NCBI RefSeq assembly: GCF_009728735.1
Contig: NZ_CP024636.1
Location: forward strand, 1,328,285-1,390,762
Length of the DNA: 62,478 nt
Origin: Pantoea phytobeneficialis
Lineage (GTDB): Bacteria; Pseudomonadota; Gammaproteobacteria; Enterobacterales; Enterobacteriaceae
Direction of reading: 5' to 3'
This document shows positions 27,964 to 36,874 of this stretch, piece after piece. The number at the start of each line of letters is the position of its first letter. The stretch's first letter is position 1. The notes beneath the pieces are model-generated. The model did not search any database. It was not told where the DNA came from and saw nothing but the letters and a program-made list of their open reading frames with translations. The translations under genes and the position numbers were made by a program.

Positions 27964-28701
27964 ATGAAAAAGACACGCAGTCGAGTGACGCCAGCAACCA
28001 GTAAGGCTGCCAGTAGCGCTGACAGCCATGATGATGTCTCAGAGCGAATTCGTATCACGCTGGCCACGGCCATCGGGGAAGGGGCGCTAAAGCCAGGTAG
28101 CAAGATCCTGGAAGAAGCCATCGCTGAACATTTTGGCGTGAGCAGAACAGTGGTGCGGGGCGCACTTGGCGTGCTGGAAAGTGATCATTTGCTGGAAAGA
28201 AAGCGCAACCGCGGCACCTTCGTGGCTGAACCCAGCATAGATGAAGCGAAAAGTCTTTTTGAAGCGCGGCGTAAATTAGAGGCGATCTTGCTGGCGTTGA
28301 TCGTCGAGCGGGCAACCATCGCAGAACTTAACGCGCTGGAAAAACTGGCGGATGAAGAAGAGCATATTCATCAGCATGGCGACGAGAAATCAAAAACGGT
28401 GCTGTCAGGTAAGTTTCACATCGTTCTGGCGGAGATGGCGGGTAATGCCGTGCTGACAGAAATGTTATCTAAAATCGTAGCCCGACTGTCGCTGGTGATG
28501 GCGTTATATGAAGAGAATCATAAAGATGATTGTGGGGCAGACCATCACCGCATGATCGTCGCGGCGCTGAAAGAAAAGGACCTTTCGCGTGCGCAGCAAT
28601 TGATGGATCACCATCTGGCCGACATTGAGGGACGGGTCAGACTGACTGAAGGGCAGGGCGATCGTTACTCCTTCCTGTCGGTGCTGGAGAACTTCTCCTG
28701 A
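27964..28701 (+). CDS. GntR-family regulator with FCD domain
   Basis: The 245-residue FadR-subfamily regulator has an N-terminal winged helix (about 22-90, with GVSRTVVRGALGVLE) and an FCD ligand-binding domain (about 95-225) with the His/Asp metal-site residues spread over LSGKFH and DHHRM. It lies 95 bp after the TIM-barrel gene and likely represses the island until the substrate or a product is present. A palindromic repeat separates it from the convergent MFS gene. Confidence 0.87.
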   Translation: MKKTRSRVTPATSKAASSADSHDDVSERIRITLATAIGEGALKPGSKILEEAIAEHFGVSRTVVRGALGVLESDHLLERKRNRGTFVAEPSIDEAKSLFEARRKLEAILLALIVERATIAELNALEKLADEEEHIHQHGDEKSKTVLSGKFHIVLAEMAGNAVLTEMLSKIVARLSLVMALYEENHKDDCGADHHRMIVAALKEKDLSRAQQLMDHHLADIEGRVRLTEGQGDRYSFLSVLENFS

Positions 28702-28703
28702 AT

Positions 28704-28731
28704 GTGGCGGCGCGATAAAACGCGCCGCCAC
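28704..28731. repeat. REP-like hairpin between gntR and the MFS gene
   Basis: GTGGCGGCGCG and CGCGCCGCCAC form a perfect 11-bp stem around ATAAAA. The arms are a GC-rich variant of the REP-like family (GTGGCGG instead of GTAGCGG). It lies between convergent genes and may terminate both. Confidence 0.7.
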
Positions 28732-28737
28732 AAATGA

Positions 28738-30210
28738 TTACCGGGCGTTAAAATCCTCGGCATCGACATCGTAACCCGATGGCTCCCAGCGAATCGCCAG
28801 CAGCGCCAGCAGACCAGCCAGCGGTGCGAGGAAAATCACCCAGAACACTCCGGTGCCGAACGCGGCGACCAGCAGCGGGAACACAAACAGCGACACGGTA
28901 GAACTGCCACGCATCAGCGTCTGGTTAAAACCAACGCCCACGCCGCGCAGCGAGGTCGGATAGCTCAGCGACGCAAAGGTCATGGTATGTGAACCGGGAC
29001 CGAAGCCCTGGCCGAACAGGAACAACGCCAGCATGGCAATCGCCACCGCCGCCTGTTCGCCCCCTTCAGGACGACCAATTAGCGCCAGCCCCAGCAGCGC
29101 CACGCACTGACAGGTGTAGCCGGTCACCGACATTTTCCACGCACCGAGACGAGGCACCAGCCGTACCGCCAGCAAACCGCCAACAAAAGCAAACAGCAGG
29201 TTCAGCGCCAGCGACACCAGAATGGTGGTCAGCATCGACTGCGCAAAGAAGCTGGAGATAATCACCGGCAGACCAAAAGCCACGGCGTTATACGCAAAGG
29301 AAGAGGCGATGGAGGTGACGGTCGCCAGAATGGTGCGGCGGCGATAAACACCCTGCAACAGCGCGCCATAGTTACGCCAGCTGGCTTTACGTACGCGGGG
29401 TTGTTGGCTCAGATCGGCATCGTCTGCCACCCGGGCATTGATATTGTACGAACGGCGCAAAATCTCTGCCGCGCCGTGCAGGTTGCCCTGGTTAGCGGCC
29501 CACACCGGAGACTCGCTCATATAACGGCTGCGGATGGCGATAATCACGATCGCCGGGACCGCACCAAAGCCGAGAATCAAGCGCCACAACCAGTCGGTAT
29601 GGCTTTCCGGCAACACCGCATACAGCAGCAGCACCAGCAGGTAGGAGATACTGATGGCCGCGTACCAGGTGGGGCACCACATCGCCACGCTGGCGGCTTT
29701 ATTACCCTGACCGCGCAGTTTAGAAAACTCGGCAAGGAAGGCCATCGCCACCGGTAGATCGATCCCGACGCCCAACCCCATCACAAAGCGCGCACCGCCA
29801 AGCACATATTCGTTGGGGGCAAAGGCACAGGCCAGCGCTGCCACCACAAAGAAGAACATATCGGCCATAAACACCCGGTAGCGGCCAATTTTATCCGTCA
29901 GATAGCCGCCAATCAGCGCGCCAACGATAGCGCCAAAGGTGATCGCCGCTGCCACCATACCGGTGCCGGTCGGTGTCAGCTGGAACTCGCGGGCCACATC
30001 TTTGATACCAAACGCCAGCGCACCCAGGTCATAGGCATCGAGAAACACCCCGCCCAGTGCGATAGCGATGACGATGCGTGCGTTACTGCGCGACTGCTCG
30101 CTGTTATTAATCAGGTTTGATACATCGGACGCACTGCGGATCCATTGTGTCTCACCCTGAGGTTGATTCCCTGCCAGCGCCACATGGGCGGGAGAAGTTA
30201 AGTCGGACAT
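28738..30210 (-). CDS. MFS transporter (sugar/metabolite:H+ symporter type)
   Basis: A 490-residue 12-helix major facilitator. The first half carries LGGVFLDAYDLGALAFG and the loop motif GYLTDKIGRYRVF, and the inter-domain region SRYMSESPVW. These features resemble YgcS-type metabolite porters of E. coli. The N-terminal 40 residues are a hydrophilic cytoplasmic extension. The substrate is unknown. The gene is divergent from osmF. Confidence 0.83.
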   Translation of the reverse strand: MSDLTSPAHVALAGNQPQGETQWIRSASDVSNLINNSEQSRSNARIVIAIALGGVFLDAYDLGALAFGIKDVAREFQLTPTGTGMVAAAITFGAIVGALIGGYLTDKIGRYRVFMADMFFFVVAALACAFAPNEYVLGGARFVMGLGVGIDLPVAMAFLAEFSKLRGQGNKAASVAMWCPTWYAAISISYLLVLLLYAVLPESHTDWLWRLILGFGAVPAIVIIAIRSRYMSESPVWAANQGNLHGAAEILRRSYNINARVADDADLSQQPRVRKASWRNYGALLQGVYRRRTILATVTSIASSFAYNAVAFGLPVIISSFFAQSMLTTILVSLALNLLFAFVGGLLAVRLVPRLGAWKMSVTGYTCQCVALLGLALIGRPEGGEQAAVAIAMLALFLFGQGFGPGSHTMTFASLSYPTSLRGVGVGFNQTLMRGSSTVSLFVFPLLVAAFGTGVFWVIFLAPLAGLLALLAIRWEPSGYDVDAEDFNAR

Positions 30211-30393
30211 GATGTTGTTGTCTGTATTTTTGTAAATTTGGGCCTATGAGAATAATCCTCAGTTGGCGGCTGAAAAATTCCATTTGGTTATATGAGCAAT
30301 GAAATGGTTATAACTGATTTGAAATGGCTAGCAGAAATTGACCGAAGTGAAACCCTAACCGCTGCTTGACCGCGCCCATCCCGGTTCGCCAGG

Positions 30394-30400
30394 CTACGCT
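30394..30400 (+). promoter_or_regulatory. Possible sigma-S type -10 element of osmF
   Basis: CTACGCT, 41 bp before the osmF start codon, resembles the sigma-S -10 consensus CTACACT. E. coli osmF-yehYXW is RpoS-dependent, which supports the call. No good -35 is present at 17 bp. A TTGACC lies further upstream. Confidence 0.4.
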
Positions 30401-30440
30401 TGTAACTCACCACACGATAACAATACTGAGGGCGAACGCC

Positions 30441-31349
30441 ATGATTAAGCAGGGTTTACTGGGACTGATCGCATTAGCAATGAGCGCCACCGCAGCACAG
30501 GCCGCCGACCCGGTGCGGGTGGGGTCGAAGATTGATACCGAAGGTTCGCTGCTCGGCAATATCATCCTGCAAGTGCTGAATAAACATGGAGTGCCGACGG
30601 TGAATAAAATTCAGCTCGGTACCACGCAGGTGGTGCGCGGTGCCATCACCGCCGGCGCGCTGGATATCTATCCTGAATACACCGGCAACGGGGCGTTTTT
30701 CTTCAATGATGAGAAAGACCCGGCGTGGAAGAATGCACAGCAGGGTTATGAGAAAGTGAAAACCCTGGACGCGGAGAAAAACCATCTGGTGTGGCTCACC
30801 CCAGCGCCAGCTAACAATACCTGGACCATCGCGGTACGCAGCGATATCGCCGAGAAAAACAATCTCACCTCGCTGGCGGATCTCAGCCAGTACCTGAAAA
30901 AAGGTGGCACCTTCAAACTGGCGGCCTCGGCAGAATTTATCGAACGCAGCGATGCGTTACCGGCGTTTGAAAAAGCCTACGATTTCAAACTCGATCAATC
31001 ACAGTTGCTGTCGCTGGCGGGCGGTGATACGGCGGTCACCATCAAAGCCGCCGCCCAGCAGACTTCCGGGGTGAATGCGGCGATGGCTTACGGCACCGAC
31101 GGCCCGGTGGCGGCGCTTGGGCTACAAACCTTAACCGATCCCAAAGGCGTACAACCGATTTACGCACCGACCCCGGTGATCCGCGACGTGGTGCTGAAGC
31201 AGTATCCTGACATTGGCAAGTGGTTGCAGCCGGTGTTCAGCAAACTTGATGAGAAGACGCTGCAACAACTCAATGCGCAGATTGCGGTGGATGGCCAGGA
31301 TGCCAGCCAGGTGGCGCAGCAGTGGTTACAGCAGAATAAGTTGCTGTAA
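30441..31349 (+). CDS. osmF: Osmoprotectant ABC importer binding protein OsmF (YehZ)
   Basis: The 302-residue periplasmic protein has a signal peptide (1-21, AQA cleavage) and the glycine-betaine/choline-binding fold: VGSKIDTEGSLLGNIIL, GALDIYPEYTGNGA, and AVRSDIAEKNNLTSLADL. E. coli OsmF has 305 residues and binds glycine betaine with low affinity. ATG 30441 was chosen because it gives the signal peptide directly. It starts the osmF-yehY-yehX-yehW operon. Confidence 0.92.
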   Translation: MIKQGLLGLIALAMSATAAQAADPVRVGSKIDTEGSLLGNIILQVLNKHGVPTVNKIQLGTTQVVRGAITAGALDIYPEYTGNGAFFFNDEKDPAWKNAQQGYEKVKTLDAEKNHLVWLTPAPANNTWTIAVRSDIAEKNNLTSLADLSQYLKKGGTFKLAASAEFIERSDALPAFEKAYDFKLDQSQLLSLAGGDTAVTIKAAAQQTSGVNAAMAYGTDGPVAALGLQTLTDPKGVQPIYAPTPVIRDVVLKQYPDIGKWLQPVFSKLDEKTLQQLNAQIAVDGQDASQVAQQWLQQNKLL

Positions 31350-31352
31350 CGG

Positions 31353-32510
31353 GTGGCACGATTATTCAGGCGACCGCAGCCGGTTTTGCTGGTACTGGTG
31401 GTGTTGATCAGCGTGGCGCTAGCCGCGCTGCCAATGCTGACCTATGCGGCGAACCGGCTGGTTTCAGGTCAGCCGCTGATGCTGTGGCAGATACCCTTGG
31501 GCGGATATCTGCTGCTGCCGTTGCTGGCGTTGTGGCTGTTGGTCTTCTTGCCAACCCGGCGCAGCGCGTTGCTGCTGTTGCTCGGCTGCGAATGCCTGTT
31601 TGTGCTGCTGGTCTGGTTGAGTGGGCATCAGGCGACACTGCTGGCGCAAAGCGGCAGCCGGCTGGCGCGTACCGCGTTTGGCAGCGGTTTCTGGAGTGCT
31701 GCGGCGCTGACGTTGCTGCTGGCGGCAGAGGCGATTCGTCAGCGCCATCGCCAGACAACGTGGCGCATCTTACTCAACCTGCAAATGTGGTTGCTCCCGC
31801 TCGCCCTGTTACTGAGCGGCCATCTTAACCCGCTTTCCCTGTTGAAAGAGTATGCCAATCGCAGCACGGTATTTGATGCCGCGTTAATCCAGCATCTGAC
31901 ACTGCTCGGCGGGACCTTGTTGCCAGCCATACTGATCGGTCTGCCGCTCGGCATTGTAATTGCCCGGCGTACGCGCTGGCAGCAAACCGCTTTCAGCGTA
32001 TTAAACCTGATCCAGACCGTCCCCTCGGTAGCGTTGTTTGGCCTGTTAATTGCCCCCCTGGCCGGGCTGGCAGCAACGTTTCCGTTGCTGGCGAGTTGGG
32101 GGATTGCGGGCATCGGTATGGCTCCGGCGCTGATAGCGCTGGTGTTGTACGCGTTGCTGCCGCTGGTGCGTAGTGTGGTGGCCGGTTTGCAGCAGGTGCC
32201 TGCGGAGGTACGGGAAACCGCGCGTGGCATGGGGATGAGCCGTTGGCAGCAGTTCTGTTTTGCCGAACTGCCGCTGGCGCTCCCGGTATGGCTCTCCGGT
32301 TTGCGCGTGGTGGTGGTTCAGACGCTGGGGCTGGCGGTGGTGGCGGCGTTGATTGGTGCCGGTGGATTCGGGGCCATTTTGTTTCAGGGATTATTAAGTA
32401 GTGCACTGGATCTGGTGCTGCTCGGGGTGATCCCGGTGGTGGCGCTGGCGGTGATCGCCGATGCGCTGCTGCGCCTACTGGCTGCGCTGCTGGAGAGACA
32501 ATATGATTGA
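31353..32510 (+). CDS. yehY: OsmF importer permease YehY
   Basis: A 385-residue inner-membrane protein, the same length as E. coli YehY. An N-terminal set of about five helices is followed by a BetT/OpuBB-like permease domain with an EAA loop ([27 protein letters not shown]). Translation begins at a GTG 3 bp after the osmF stop. The last 8 bp overlap yehX. Confidence 0.9.
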   Translation: MARLFRRPQPVLLVLVVLISVALAALPMLTYAANRLVSGQPLMLWQIPLGGYLLLPLLALWLLVFLPTRRSALLLLLGCECLFVLLVWLSGHQATLLAQSGSRLARTAFGSGFWSAAALTLLLAAEAIRQRHRQTTWRILLNLQMWLLPLALLLSGHLNPLSLLKEYANRSTVFDAALIQHLTLLGGTLLPAILIGLPLGIVIARRTRWQQTAFSVLNLIQTVPSVALFGLLIAPLAGLAATFPLLASWGIAGIGMAPALIALVLYALLPLVRSVVAGLQQVPAEVRETARGMGMSRWQQFCFAELPLALPVWLSGLRVVVVQTLGLAVVAALIGAGGFGAILFQGLLSSALDLVLLGVIPVVALAVIADALLRLLAALLERQYD

Positions 32511-33438
32511 ATTTCATCAGGTAAATAAAGTTTTCAACGGCAAAGCAGCGGTGCGCAATTTGTCGCTGCATATTGAGAAAGGCAGTTTCACGGTGCTGAT
32601 TGGTACTTCGGGTTCCGGTAAATCCACCACCCTGAAAATGATTAATCGGCTGGTGGAGCATGACAGCGGGGAGATCCGCTTTGCCGGAGAAGCCATTGAA
32701 CGGATGGATGCCCGTGCCTTGCGTCGTCGCATTGGTTATGCGATTCAGTCCATCGGGCTATTTCCGCACTGGAACGTCGCGAAAAATATTGCCACCGTGC
32801 CATCGCTACTGGGCTGGTCACAGGCGCGTATTCGTGAGCGCGTGGCGGAGCTATTGACGCTGCTCAATCTGGACAGCGAGTTGGCGACACGTTATCCGCA
32901 TCAGCTTTCCGGCGGTCAACAGCAGCGTGTGGGCGTGGCGCGGGCGCTGGCGGCGGACCCTGAGTTGCTGCTGATGGACGAACCCTTTGGCGCGCTCGAT
33001 CCGGTCAACCGTCAGGCGCTGCAACAGGAGATGCTGCGCATTCACCGCCTGTCCGGGCGCACCATCGTGTTGGTGACCCATGATATCGATGAGGCGCTGA
33101 CCCTGGCCGACCAGTTGGTGTTAATGGATGGCGGCGAAATTGTTCAGCAGGGCAAACCGATTGAATTGCTGACGCAACCCGCCAGCGATTTTGCGCGTGA
33201 ATTTTTTGGTCACAGCGAACTCGGCGTACGCTTGCTGGCTCTGGGACGGGCAGGGAGCGCGGTCCGCCGCGGTGAGTGGCTGGAGGCCGAACCGATCGCC
33301 GCCGGGTTAACCCTGCGTGAGGCATTGTCGCAGTTTATCGCCCGGCGCACTGACAAGCTGCCGGTGGTGGATCAACACCAGCAACCGCTCGGTGTGCTGC
33401 ACTTCAGCGATTTGTTGCGTCAGCGCGAGGCGAGTTGA
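32503..33438 (+). CDS. yehX: OsmF importer ATPase YehX
   Basis: A 311-residue ABC ATPase with Walker A (GTSGSGKST), signature [15 protein letters not shown], Walker B ([12 protein letters not shown]) and a C-terminal CBS-like region (about 250-310, ending [21 protein letters not shown]). The start overlaps yehY by 8 bp and the stop overlaps yehW by 1 bp. Confidence 0.92.
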   Translation: MIEFHQVNKVFNGKAAVRNLSLHIEKGSFTVLIGTSGSGKSTTLKMINRLVEHDSGEIRFAGEAIERMDARALRRRIGYAIQSIGLFPHWNVAKNIATVPSLLGWSQARIRERVAELLTLLNLDSELATRYPHQLSGGQQQRVGVARALAADPELLLMDEPFGALDPVNRQALQQEMLRIHRLSGRTIVLVTHDIDEALTLADQLVLMDGGEIVQQGKPIELLTQPASDFAREFFGHSELGVRLLALGRAGSAVRRGEWLEAEPIAAGLTLREALSQFIARRTDKLPVVDQHQQPLGVLHFSDLLRQREAS

Positions 33439-34169
33439 TGAGCTGGCTGAAAGATCCGCTGTACTGGCTGCTGGCGTTGTTTCTGCTGCTGCTGTGGGGA
33501 CTGCCGCACAGCGCGCCGCTGTTTGCCCACTGGTTTCCACAACTGGAGCGGCCTTTATATCAACAGGATAGTTTTTGGCGGCTGGCGCTGGCGCATCTGT
33601 GGCTGGTGGTCAGCGCCAGCGTACTGGCGATTGTCGTTGGAGTGAGTTGTGCGGTGTTTGCCACCCGGCGTAAGGGGAGGGCGTTTCGGCCGCTGCTGGA
33701 AACCCTCGCTGCCGCCGGGCAGACCTTTCCGCCGGTGGCGGTGCTGGCGATTGCGGTGCCGGTGATGGGGTTTGGCGCGACCCCGGCGGTGATGGCGTTG
33801 TTTCTGTATGGTTTGCTGCCGATTTTGCAGGGTACGTTGGCTGGTCTTGATAGCGTACCGGCCAGCAATCGCGAGATTGCCACCGGTCTGGGCATGGGGC
33901 CGTGGCGGCGTTTATGGCAGATCGAACTGGCGCTGGCGGCACCGGTCATTATGGCCGGGGTGCGCACCTCGGTGATGATCAATATCGGCACCGCAGCAAT
34001 CGCCTCAACCGTCGGCGCGGAGAGTCTGGGATCGCCGGTGATTATTGGCCTGAGCGGCTTTAACACCGCCTATGTCATTCAGGGGGCACTGCTGGTGGCG
34101 CTGCTGGCGTTGGTGTGCGATCGTCTGCTTGAACGCGTGCAGCGCTGGCTTAGTTGGCGTGCAGAATAA
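33438..34169 (+). CDS. yehW: OsmF importer permease YehW
   Basis: A 243-residue permease, the same length as E. coli YehW, with about six helices and an EAA loop ([28 protein letters not shown]). The start ATG overlaps the yehX stop (TGATG). Its last 20 bp overlap the antisense yohO gene. Confidence 0.92.
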   Translation: MSWLKDPLYWLLALFLLLLWGLPHSAPLFAHWFPQLERPLYQQDSFWRLALAHLWLVVSASVLAIVVGVSCAVFATRRKGRAFRPLLETLAAAGQTFPPVAVLAIAVPVMGFGATPAVMALFLYGLLPILQGTLAGLDSVPASNREIATGLGMGPWRRLWQIELALAAPVIMAGVRTSVMINIGTAAIASTVGAESLGSPVIIGLSGFNTAYVIQGALLVALLALVCDRLLERVQRWLSWRAE

Positions 34170-34257
34170 GGCTGTAGCCTACCAGCATCAGGCCGCCCAT
34201 GCCGCCCAGTGCCATCACGGCAAACAGGGTAGAGATGAAGATTTTTTGCCAGTTCAT
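34150..34257 (-). CDS. yohO: Small membrane protein YohO
   Basis: A 35-codon ORF encodes [19 protein letters not shown], then [16 protein letters not shown]: one transmembrane helix with a MALGGxGGxMLxGY core. E. coli YohO has 35 residues with the same core and sits at the same place, between yehW and mlrA. AGG lies 7 nt before the ATG. The 3' end overlaps yehW on the other strand. Function is unknown. Confidence 0.85.
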   Translation of the reverse strand: MNWQKIFISTLFAVMALGGMGGLMLVGYSLILHAN

Positions 34258-34296
34258 GTCAAAACCTGAGAAATGTCATTGAGGGCGGCATGATAA

Positions 34297-34337
34297 CGCG
34301 CACATCAGCCGAGGCAAAGGCCGATGTGTGCGTTTTT
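34297..34337 (+). terminator. Probable terminator of the osmF operon
   Basis: GCGCACATCAGCC and GGCCGATGTGTGCG form an imperfect stem followed by TTTTT on the plus strand. The T-run overlaps the stop codon of the convergent mlrA gene. Confidence 0.6.
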
Positions 34338-35073
34338 ACGCGTTGGGGTCGTGGAGGTGAACGTTAAAGCCCTGGGCCTGCCAGTGCTCCAGTTGTTCAT
34401 GCTGACGACGGGTGAGCTTTTTGCCGGTCCAGACAAACAGATTCTGACCGGGGAATAACTCCGGGCGCGGCAGTTCCAGCGGTTCCGCCAGCACATCCAT
34501 ACGCCATCCCTGTTGCGAGAGACGCCAGGCTTCCAGCCAGATGCGGGTGCGATCGTCAACGCCCCAGCCAATCATCAGTGCATCTTTGCCGGCTTTTTTA
34601 CGCGATCCGGTCAGGCAAAACGCCACGTAATCTATTAACGCGCCATCAAGCAGGCTGCACATGGCGCGTGCGGTGTTTTGATCTAATCCGAGACGCTGGC
34701 GAACCGGCACAATCACATGATCAATCAGCGCATCCACCGGATGCTCACGTCCGACCGTGGCGATCTTGGCACGCAACTTTGAAGGTCTGACATGGCGCAG
34801 TACGCTCATCAGTTCTTCCTGCAACGTATTCCAGCCGTCGTGCACATTGACGCTTTCCCCTTCCAGCAGGGCCTTGACCTTGCCAACGGGCACGCCACTT
34901 TCTATCCAGCGCTTGATCTCTTCAATGCGCTGAACATCTTCGTCGTCAAACTGACGGTGACCACCTTCGGTGCGCTGGGGCTTTAACAGACCGTAACGTC
35001 GCTGCCATGCGCGAAGTGTTACCGGATTGATTCCACAGCGTTCGGCAACGTCGCCGATACTGTATAAGGCCAT
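34336..35073 (-). CDS. mlrA: MerR-like regulator MlrA
   Basis: The 245-residue protein has an N-terminal MerR winged helix (1-70: [25 protein letters not shown], with EGGHRQF) and a long C-terminal domain related to B12-binding regulators. E. coli MlrA (243) activates csgD and so curli and biofilm formation under RpoS control. The position next to yohO-yehW is the E. coli arrangement. Confidence 0.92.
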   Translation of the reverse strand: MALYSIGDVAERCGINPVTLRAWQRRYGLLKPQRTEGGHRQFDDEDVQRIEEIKRWIESGVPVGKVKALLEGESVNVHDGWNTLQEELMSVLRHVRPSKLRAKIATVGREHPVDALIDHVIVPVRQRLGLDQNTARAMCSLLDGALIDYVAFCLTGSRKKAGKDALMIGWGVDDRTRIWLEAWRLSQQGWRMDVLAEPLELPRPELFPGQNLFVWTGKKLTRRQHEQLEHWQAQGFNVHLHDPNA

Positions 35074-35182
35074 ATCTTCCTCAATATACTGACCTGCATC
35101 GCCACACCTTAACCGCGGCGAATAAGTTGTACAACATATTTTTCCTTGTACAACTTGACGGAGATGGTGTTTTCAGGTTTTA

Positions 35183-35215
35183 TCTCAATTATGAGATTAT
35201 TTCCCATAATTGAGA
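35183..35215. promoter_or_regulatory. Inverted-repeat operator before the XRE gene
   Basis: TCTCAATTATG and CATAATTGAGA are a perfect 11-bp inverted repeat with an 11-bp spacer, ending 7 bp before the start codon of the XRE regulator. The position strongly suggests autoregulation. Confidence 0.7.
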
Positions 35216-35222
35216 GGTGATG

Positions 35223-35786
35223 ATGTCTGAACCGGATACCGAAGATCGGCTGGCCGCTCGTTTAGCTGAATTGCGCCTGCAACGCGGCTGGTCACTGGAC
35301 GAACTGGCGATGGCCACCGGCATCAGTCGGGCCACATTGTCGCGCATTGAGCGCGCCGAGACCAGTCCAACGGCAGCATTACTCAATCGACTTTGTGTCG
35401 CCTATGGCCTCACCATGTCGCGCCTGCTGAGTGAGGTCGAAGACGACGCGCTGTTGTTACTTAAACCCGAACAGCAGCCGGTGTGGGTCGATGAACTGAG
35501 CGGCTTTCAGCGCCGCAACGTTTCGCCGCCTGCCACTCATTTTAGAGCAGAAATGGTGGAAGGGGTGTTACAACCCGGTTCGCGTATTGATTATGACGCG
35601 CCGCCGATTCAGGGGCTGGAGCAGCATATCTGGTTACAGTCCGGCGAGCTGACCATCAGCATGGATGCGCAAAGCTGGACTTTGCAGGCGGGTGACTGCC
35701 TGCGTTTCCATCTGACCGGCAAATCCTCCTTTACCGCGCACCCGCAGGGTGGTGCACGTTACATTCTGGTGGTGTGCAAACCATGA
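35223..35786 (+). CDS. XRE-family regulator with C-terminal cupin
   Basis: The 187-residue regulator has a helix-turn-helix at about 10-65 (LRLQRGWSLDELAMATGISRATLSRIERAETSPT) and a small cupin fold at about 105-187. This architecture is common in repressors of acetyltransferase and transporter genes, where the cupin binds a small effector. The ATG at 35223 lies after GAGAGG; ATG 35220 and GTG 35217 are alternatives. The stop overlaps the next gene (ATGA), forming an XRE-GNAT-GNAT operon. Confidence 0.85.
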   Translation: MSEPDTEDRLAARLAELRLQRGWSLDELAMATGISRATLSRIERAETSPTAALLNRLCVAYGLTMSRLLSEVEDDALLLLKPEQQPVWVDELSGFQRRNVSPPATHFRAEMVEGVLQPGSRIDYDAPPIQGLEQHIWLQSGELTISMDAQSWTLQAGDCLRFHLTGKSSFTAHPQGGARYILVVCKP

Positions 35787-36310
35787 TTGAGATCGAACAG
35801 CTTAGCGCCAGCCAGGCGCAGCCTCTGGTGGGGGCGTTATGTGATGTGTTGCAGGGATGTGTGGCGGAGGGGGCCAGCGTCGGGTTTATCGATGCCAACG
35901 ATCGTGCGGTGATGGAACGTTTCTGGCAGGACAAAATCTTCAGCCTTGCCAGCGGCGACAATCAACTGCTGGTGGCACGCCTGCACGGAAAGATCGTGGC
36001 GACGGTCATGGTGGGGTACAGCGCCATGCCGAACGGTCGCCACCGCGCAGAGATCAGTAAGCTGCTGGTGCACCCGCGCGCGCGTCGCATGGGGATTGGA
36101 CGTCGGTTGATGCAGCAGGCGGAACAGTTGGCGGCAGAGAACGGCAAAACCTTGCTGGTGCTGGACACGCGCAGCGGCGATGTGGCGACCGATCTCTACC
36201 TGTCGCTCGACTGGAAAATTGCCGGCTCCATTCCCCACTATGCCGAATCCACCGCCGGGGTGCTGGACGCCACAACGGTGATGTTTAAAACCTTGCGGCT
36301 GCCTGCATGA
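35783..36310 (+). CDS. GNAT-family N-acetyltransferase
   Basis: A 175-residue GNAT protein. The acetyl-CoA-binding motif A is clear (ISKLLVHPRARRMGIGRRLM, with RRMGIG), followed by LLVLDTRSGDVATDLYLSLDW. Its substrate is unknown; the pattern resembles amine- or antibiotic-type acetyltransferases. The start overlaps the XRE stop and its stop overlaps the next GNAT gene (ATGA), so all three are translationally coupled. Confidence 0.85.
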   Translation: MIEIEQLSASQAQPLVGALCDVLQGCVAEGASVGFIDANDRAVMERFWQDKIFSLASGDNQLLVARLHGKIVATVMVGYSAMPNGRHRAEISKLLVHPRARRMGIGRRLMQQAEQLAAENGKTLLVLDTRSGDVATDLYLSLDWKIAGSIPHYAESTAGVLDATTVMFKTLRLPA

Positions 36311-36759
36311 TCGTGGTGACGCCGGAGTCGATTCAGCAGCCGGACGCTGAATGGTTGCTGGATCGTCTGTCAGCTACCCTGGCACAGTTGACCGGTAGCA
36401 GCGGGCGTGCCAGCTTTGATCCCGACGCAATGCAGCAGCCGGGCAGCTGTTTCGTGATCGCGCGTGATGAGCAACGCAGGCCGGTGGGCTGTGGCGCGTT
36501 TCGCCCGCTGCAACCGGGGGTGGCGGAGCTGAAACGCATGTATGCGTTAAACGCCGGGCAGGGCATTGGCGCAGCGATTTTGCAGTATCTGGAGCAGCAG
36601 GCGCGGGCGCAAGGCTATCAGGCGATGTGGCTGGAGACGCGCAAGGTGAATCAATGCGCGTTAAGGTTTTATGCCCGCCAGGCGTATCAGCCAATTGCAC
36701 CCTTTGGACATTATGTGGGTAATACGGCGGCGCAGTGTCTGGGGAAAGTATTGGATTGA
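36307..36759 (+). CDS. GNAT-family N-acetyltransferase (second)
   Basis: A 150-residue GNAT protein with ELKRMYALNAGQGIGAAIL as acetyl-CoA motif and a C-terminal LETRKVNQCALRFYARQAYQPI segment typical of the fold. It is not close in sequence to the preceding GNAT, so this is not a simple tandem duplication. Last gene of the operon; a REP-like pair follows. Confidence 0.83.
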   Translation: MIVVTPESIQQPDAEWLLDRLSATLAQLTGSSGRASFDPDAMQQPGSCFVIARDEQRRPVGCGAFRPLQPGVAELKRMYALNAGQGIGAAILQYLEQQARAQGYQAMWLETRKVNQCALRFYARQAYQPIAPFGHYVGNTAAQCLGKVLD

Positions 36760-36799
36760 TTTTTGTACATATCACGCTGTTCAATGTCAGCCAAAACCC

Positions 36800-36860
36800 G
36801 CGCGATAAATCGCGCCGCTACGTCAGGTGCGAACATCGGTAGCGGCGCGATTTATCGCGC
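36800..36860. repeat. REP-like inverted pair between the GNAT operon and lysR
   Basis: GCGCGATAAATCGCGCCGCTAC (36800-36821) faces GTAGCGGCGCGATTTATCGCGC (36839-36860): two complete copies, exact reverse complements, 17 nt apart. Each copy is itself palindromic at its GCGCGAT/ATCGCGC end. Confidence 0.85.
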
Positions 36861-36874
36861 GGGCGTGCACCAAA

